A DNA stretch of 36,216 bases, taken from positions 1 to 36,216 of the forward strand of contig CALLUJ010000057.1 of the NCBI GenBank assembly GCA_938011245.1, in the 5' to 3' direction. The position numbers and the translations under genes were made by a program. The notes under the pieces were generated by a model. It was not told where the DNA came from, ran no database searches, and worked only from the letters and a program-made list of their open reading frames with translations. The DNA is from an uncultured Aquimarina sp. Lineage in GTDB: Bacteria > Bacteroidota > Bacteroidia > Flavobacteriales > Flavobacteriaceae. Position 1 is the stretch's first letter, and the number at the start of each line of letters is the position of its first letter. Of this stretch, positions 32,655 through 36,216 are shown piece by piece.

Positions 32655-34985
32655 TTGAAAAAACGAAAAATCAGTAAATTTTGGAATGCTTTTGCACAAA
32701 TAGTGCTTTCCAATAAGATAATTGTTACCTTTTTTTTAATCCTTGTAACTATAGGATTAATGAGTCAATGGAAAAATATTGGTTTTTCTTTTACAGAAAC
32801 TAATTTATTACCAGACAACCATGAGGTTAATATACAATACAATACTTTTTTAGATAAATTTGGAGAAGAGGGAGTCGTTATTGTTATGGCTATTAATGAT
32901 ACTACTATTTATACTCCTCAAAAATTTAATGCTTGGAACAAACTAAATAAAGAGATTGATAAATTTGAGGAAGTAGATTTTGTAGTTTCTTTTTCAGAAA
33001 TGAAAGAACTTAAAAGAAATGAAAATCCAAAATCATTTCAGCTTACTCCAATTACAACAGTAAAAGAGTTTACGCAAAAAGATATAGATTATTATAAAAA
33101 TAAACTCTTAAACGAGCTTCCATTTTATAAAGGACTTATCTATAGCAATTCTAAGAAGACCATACAATCGGCTTTGTATATTCGACAAGATGTAGTGAAT
33201 ACAAGAGCAAGGAGAGACTTTATTATTAAAAAACTTAATCCATTAATAGAACAGTTCGAGAATTCTGAAAATATTGACATAAAAGTGTCGGGAATGCCTT
33301 TTATTAGAACAATGAACTCTAAGAACATATTTGATGAAATGAAATTGTTTTTAGCGTCAGCGTTACTTATTACGTCGGGCTTATTCTTCTTCTTTTTTCG
33401 TTCGGGACGCGCTACTTTAATTTCTATGGCAACTGTGGTAATAGGAGTGTTATGGGCGTTTGGATTTATAGGTTTATTTCATTTTGAAATTACAGTACTT
33501 ACTGCCATAATCCCACCTTTGATTATTGTTATAGGAATACCTAACTGTATTTTTTTAATTAATAAATTTCAACAAGAAATACGTAAGGAAGTCGATAAAC
33601 ATAAAGCTTTACGATTAATGATTAGTAAAGTAGGCTACGCTACTTTAATGACTAATGTAACCACGGCTATGGGTTTTGCTACTTTTACACTTACAGGAAA
33701 TACTCTTTTAACACAATTTGGAATTGTAGCTTCTGTATGTATATTAGGATTGTTTGTGCTTTCTATTTTGGTAATTCCATTATTGTATAGTTTAATGCCA
33801 TTACCTAAGAAACGACATTTAAAACATTTAGATAGACGTTGGATAGATGGGTTAATAAACTGGATGAATCATATAATACGTAATCACAGAAAGATTATTT
33901 ATTTAATTACAGTATTAGTTATAATTGTTTGCGCTGTAGGTGTTCGAATGATTAAGGTTTCGGGAAGTTTATTAGAAGAAATGTCGAAAGACCAACAGTT
34001 TTATCATGATATAGTGTTTTTTGAAGATGAATTTGATGGAATTATGCCCTTGGAGGTAATGATTGATACTAAAAAGCCTAAAGGAGTTTATAAGTTGTCA
34101 ACTTTGAAACGCATAGAGCAATTAAACAAAGCTATATCTTCTTACCCAGAGTTGTCGGAAACTAAATCTATAGTAAATGTAGTGAAATTTGCTAAGCAAG
34201 CATTTTATAATGGAAATCCTAATTACTTTAAATTGCCAACGAAACAAGAGCGTAATTTTATGTTGCCATATGTTAAATCGTTACAAGAAAATAGAAATTT
34301 CTTGTCGTCTTATGTAGATTCTACAGGGCAATATGCACGCGTATCTACTTATATGAGGGATGTAGGAACCGATAAAATGGAAAAAATAGAAGCTTCTTTA
34401 TTTCCAAAAGTAAAAGAAATTTTTCCAGAAGCTAAATATATAGTGGACTTTACGGGAAGAGCTTTGATTTTTCAAAAAGGGACAGAGTATTTGGTAAAGA
34501 ATTTAATACAATCACTATGTCTTGCAGTGTTACTTATTATAGTTATTATGCTATACATGTTTCGTTCGTGGAAAATGGCTTTAGTTTCTTTATTGCCTAA
34601 CCTACTTCCTTTACTTATTACAGGAGGCATTATGGGGTTTGTGGGGGTACCTATAAAACCGTCGACAATTTTAGTGTTTAGTATTGCTTTTGGAATTTCA
34701 GTAGATGACACTATTCATTTCTTAGCCAAATTTAAACAAGAATTAGCTAAAAGCAATAATAATTACTCTTTAGCCACTTACAATGCCTTAAGTGAGACAG
34801 GCTTAAGTATGTTTTATACTTCTACAGTGTTGTTTTTTGGATTTGGTGTATTTATGCTTTCTAGTTTTGGAGGTACTATTGCTTTAGGAGGGTTAACCTC
34901 TGCAACCTTATTATTTGCAATGCTTTCTAACCTTATTTTACTACCAGCATTATTACTTTCTTTAGGGAAAAATAACAATTCTTAG
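32655..34985 (+). CDS. RND/MMPL-superfamily exporter
   Basis: A 776-residue inner-membrane protein of the RND superfamily with the two-fold MMPL/Patched-like layout: a first helix (FFLILVTIGLMSQ), a large periplasmic loop, five helices near 230-385, a second long helix (about 418-435) with its loop, and five helices from about 615 to 770. The second half carries FGISVDDTIHF (Asp684-Asp685), the proton-relay motif; the first half has VIGIPNCIFLINKF and lacks the acidic pair. It starts with TTG (a stop is 6 bases upstream in frame). Sits after the frr terminator, so it needs its own promoter, which was not identified. Substrate unknown; hopanoid- or lipid-type exporters are candidates. Confidence 0.85.
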   Translation: MKKRKISKFWNAFAQIVLSNKIIVTFFLILVTIGLMSQWKNIGFSFTETNLLPDNHEVNIQYNTFLDKFGEEGVVIVMAINDTTIYTPQKFNAWNKLNKEIDKFEEVDFVVSFSEMKELKRNENPKSFQLTPITTVKEFTQKDIDYYKNKLLNELPFYKGLIYSNSKKTIQSALYIRQDVVNTRARRDFIIKKLNPLIEQFENSENIDIKVSGMPFIRTMNSKNIFDEMKLFLASALLITSGLFFFFFRSGRATLISMATVVIGVLWAFGFIGLFHFEITVLTAIIPPLIIVIGIPNCIFLINKFQQEIRKEVDKHKALRLMISKVGYATLMTNVTTAMGFATFTLTGNTLLTQFGIVASVCILGLFVLSILVIPLLYSLMPLPKKRHLKHLDRRWIDGLINWMNHIIRNHRKIIYLITVLVIIVCAVGVRMIKVSGSLLEEMSKDQQFYHDIVFFEDEFDGIMPLEVMIDTKKPKGVYKLSTLKRIEQLNKAISSYPELSETKSIVNVVKFAKQAFYNGNPNYFKLPTKQERNFMLPYVKSLQENRNFLSSYVDSTGQYARVSTYMRDVGTDKMEKIEASLFPKVKEIFPEAKYIVDFTGRALIFQKGTEYLVKNLIQSLCLAVLLIIVIMLYMFRSWKMALVSLLPNLLPLLITGGIMGFVGVPIKPSTILVFSIAFGISVDDTIHFLAKFKQELAKSNNNYSLATYNALSETGLSMFYTSTVLFFGFGVFMLSSFGGTIALGGLTSATLLFAMLSNLILLPALLLSLGKNNNS

Positions 34986-35057
34986 GTACTATAGCAGGTT
35001 GTTACAAAATATTGCCTAAGAACGTAAAAATATATTTATAATAACCTCGTTATGAAT

Positions 35058-35065
35058 TATATTTG
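35058..35065 (+). promoter_or_regulatory. -7 element upstream of the hcp remnant
   Basis: TATATTTG matches TAnnTTTG 28 bases before the ATG at 35094, with TTA (one base from TTG) 19 bases upstream at 35036-35038. The gene appears still to have a functional promoter. Confidence 0.45.
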
Positions 35066-35093
35066 CTTTTAAAGCAACACAAACTAAAACTCC

Positions 35094-35790
35094 ATGATAA
35101 ACGCTTACCTATATATTGATGATAAAAAATATCGATTACTTAATCTATTTTTTAATTTCAGTCAAAGTTTAGGAACTAATAATAAACCTAGGAGATTCCT
35201 ATGGGAGGACAATTGCAGTTAACTATACCTGCTGTAGATAAAGATTTGGAGTTATTAAATTGGACTATCCACAGTACGATGCAAAAAAAGGACGCATCGA
35301 AATTATGGCTAGGGATGGAGGGAGTATTGGTTTTAAAATGGAATTGGCCAATGCCTACGCCACTTCGGCAACTTACATCTATAATTCCGATTCATCCGAA
35401 CCTATGAATTATACCATAACGGTTACCGCGGGTATTCTTCGTATTAATGGAGATAATGATACTATACACAAGCAAACTTGGGACGATGGTACTGCTTTTG
35501 ACACCCCAACTCCTTTAACGGTAATTGAAGAAGATGTAGAACCTAAAATTTTAAATTCTTATCTTGAAGATAAGCAAGGGAATAGAGTTGCCAAGCCTAA
35601 AATAAATCAAGAACTATATTTAATAGTTAAGACAAAAGATATGATAAATGAATCTATAGATATTGATTTATCAGACAGTAATATTGATTTTGAATACCAA
35701 GGAAGTATTTTAGCTGACGATCAATTAAATAATTATAATGTAACAAATGATTTAATGAAAATTCCTTTAATAGCTAGAAAACAACAATAA
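35094..35790 (+). pseudogene. Hcp/TssD-like type VI secretion tube protein, reading frame broken twice
   Basis: Read across the breaks this is one protein of about 230 residues of the Hcp (TssD) type: MINAYLYIDDKKYRLLN, then GGQLQLTIPAVDKDLELLNW, then GRIEIMARDGGS. An Hcp domain of about 130 residues is followed by a beta-rich extension (about 85 residues, KPKINQELYLIVKTKDM). Break 1 is at 35190-35194, where one G seems lost (AGGAG for AGGGAG). Break 2 is in the seven-A run at 35283-35289, one A short. The third segment runs 167 codons with no stop to 35790. At break 2 the phase is exactly A AAA AAG, the dnaX-type -1 slippery heptamer. A real pseudogene, programmed shifts and homopolymer sequencing errors all remain possible. 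Confidence 0.7.
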
Positions 35791-35793
35791 GCT

Positions 35794-36216
35794 ATGCCCA
35801 TTATAACACAAACAGGAAACCCTAGTAATTCATTAACAATACCAGGTTGGACCTTAGCCGATGAGTTTTTGCCTTTACTAAAGTTTGATAATCCATCAAA
35901 ATACAATGTAAAAGATGAAGAACTTATTCCAAGTGGTGACTCTGTAAAATTATCTAAATACTTAGATAAACCTAATCAGAATTTAAAGGTCTTACAATTA
36001 ACTACAGAAAAAAATACAATATCCCTACCCTTCAAAATATTAAAAGGAAGTGATGATAGTGATGATGAAGACGGTATCGTTACAGTAAAACTATCAACAA
36101 ACGATCCTAAAATAAAATTAAAAAGCAAAAATGAATTTAAAAGTTCTTACGGTTCTAAATACTCTTTAGAATTAGAAATGAATCCCGAAAAATCATTAGA
36201 GTTTTTTGTTGATTTT
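35794..36216 (+). CDS. Partial unrecognised gene, probably a T6SS-associated protein
   Basis: An ATG at 35794, 3 bases after the hcp stop, opens 141 codons that run off the right edge. The protein starts MPIITQTGNPSNSLTIPGW and continues with acidic, Lys-rich, beta-like sequence (ILKGSDDSDDEDGIVTVKLS). No signal peptide or membrane segment is visible. I do not recognise the family. The close spacing to hcp suggests co-transcription and a role with the tube, for example as a cargo or effector protein, but this is inference. Confidence 0.5.
   Translation, partial: MPIITQTGNPSNSLTIPGWTLADEFLPLLKFDNPSKYNVKDEELIPSGDSVKLSKYLDKPNQNLKVLQLTTEKNTISLPFKILKGSDDSDDEDGIVTVKLSTNDPKIKLKSKNEFKSSYGSKYSLELEMNPEKSLEFFVDF

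Noticed and set aside
34979..35022. Inverted repeat TTCTTAGG/CCTAAGAA around the end of the exporter gene, considered as a terminator
   Set aside because: Only 8 bp with a loop of 28 bases and no T-run, so it is too weak to call.
35190..35194. Break 1 of the hcp gene as programmed frameshifting
   Set aside because: The local codons CCT AGG AGA do not form a slippery heptamer, so loss of one G or an assembly error is more likely.

Overview
This window comes from a low-GC member of the Bacteroidetes, most likely a marine Flavobacteriaceae. The evidence is the three secreted proteins with type IX secretion (T9SS) C-terminal sorting domains, the -7 elements of the TAnnTTTG type, the near absence of Shine-Dalgarno sequences, the fused aspartokinase/homoserine dehydrogenase thrA, the large single-chain purL and a homolog of red-algal iota-carrageenases. 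No rRNA, tRNA, CRISPR array or insertion sequence was recognised.

Layout. (1) 210-3972, minus strand: a secreted or lipoprotein alpha/beta hydrolase, a carboxymuconolactone-decarboxylase/AhpD-like protein, an SDR oxidoreductase and an AraC-type regulator. A 10-bp direct repeat with a 21-bp period sits at the -33 position of the SDR promoter and looks like the AraC operator. (2) 4601-9282, plus strand: a two-gene secreted-enzyme operon, a DUF5060 glycosidase-like protein followed by a GH82-like beta-helix protein with a Calx-beta domain. (3) 9361-14752, minus strand: the threonine operon, thrA-thrB-Rid-thrC, preceded by an unlisted 31-codon leader ORF rich in threonine codons, a candidate attenuator. 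(4) 14940-22264, minus strand: a DEAD-box helicase with a clear promoter and structured leader, a 2,4-dienoyl-CoA reductase-like SDR, a badly eroded methylmalonyl-CoA mutase pair, an FtsB/DivIC protein, a ThuA-like pseudogene with five lesions, uridine kinase and a ROK sugar kinase without the usual zinc motif. (5) 22489-26148: purL. (6) 26562-30779, minus strand: a 1405-residue multidomain DUF5060 enzyme, a paralog of the one in region 2. (7) 31280-34985, plus strand: pyrH, frr and an RND/MMPL-family exporter. (8) 35094 to the right edge: a Hcp/TssD-like type VI secretion tube protein whose frame is broken twice, followed by the start of an unrecognised gene.

How the parts work together. The housekeeping blocks (thr operon, purL, pyrH-frr, udk-ftsB) are ordinary. 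The accessory layer is a scattered red-algal polysaccharide set: two DUF5060 enzymes and a GH82-like protein, all T9SS cargo, with no SusC/SusD or sulfatase nearby. The window also shows active gene decay: the ThuA relic, the shrunken mutase large subunit, and the broken hcp, whose second break lies on an A AAA AAG slippery heptamer.
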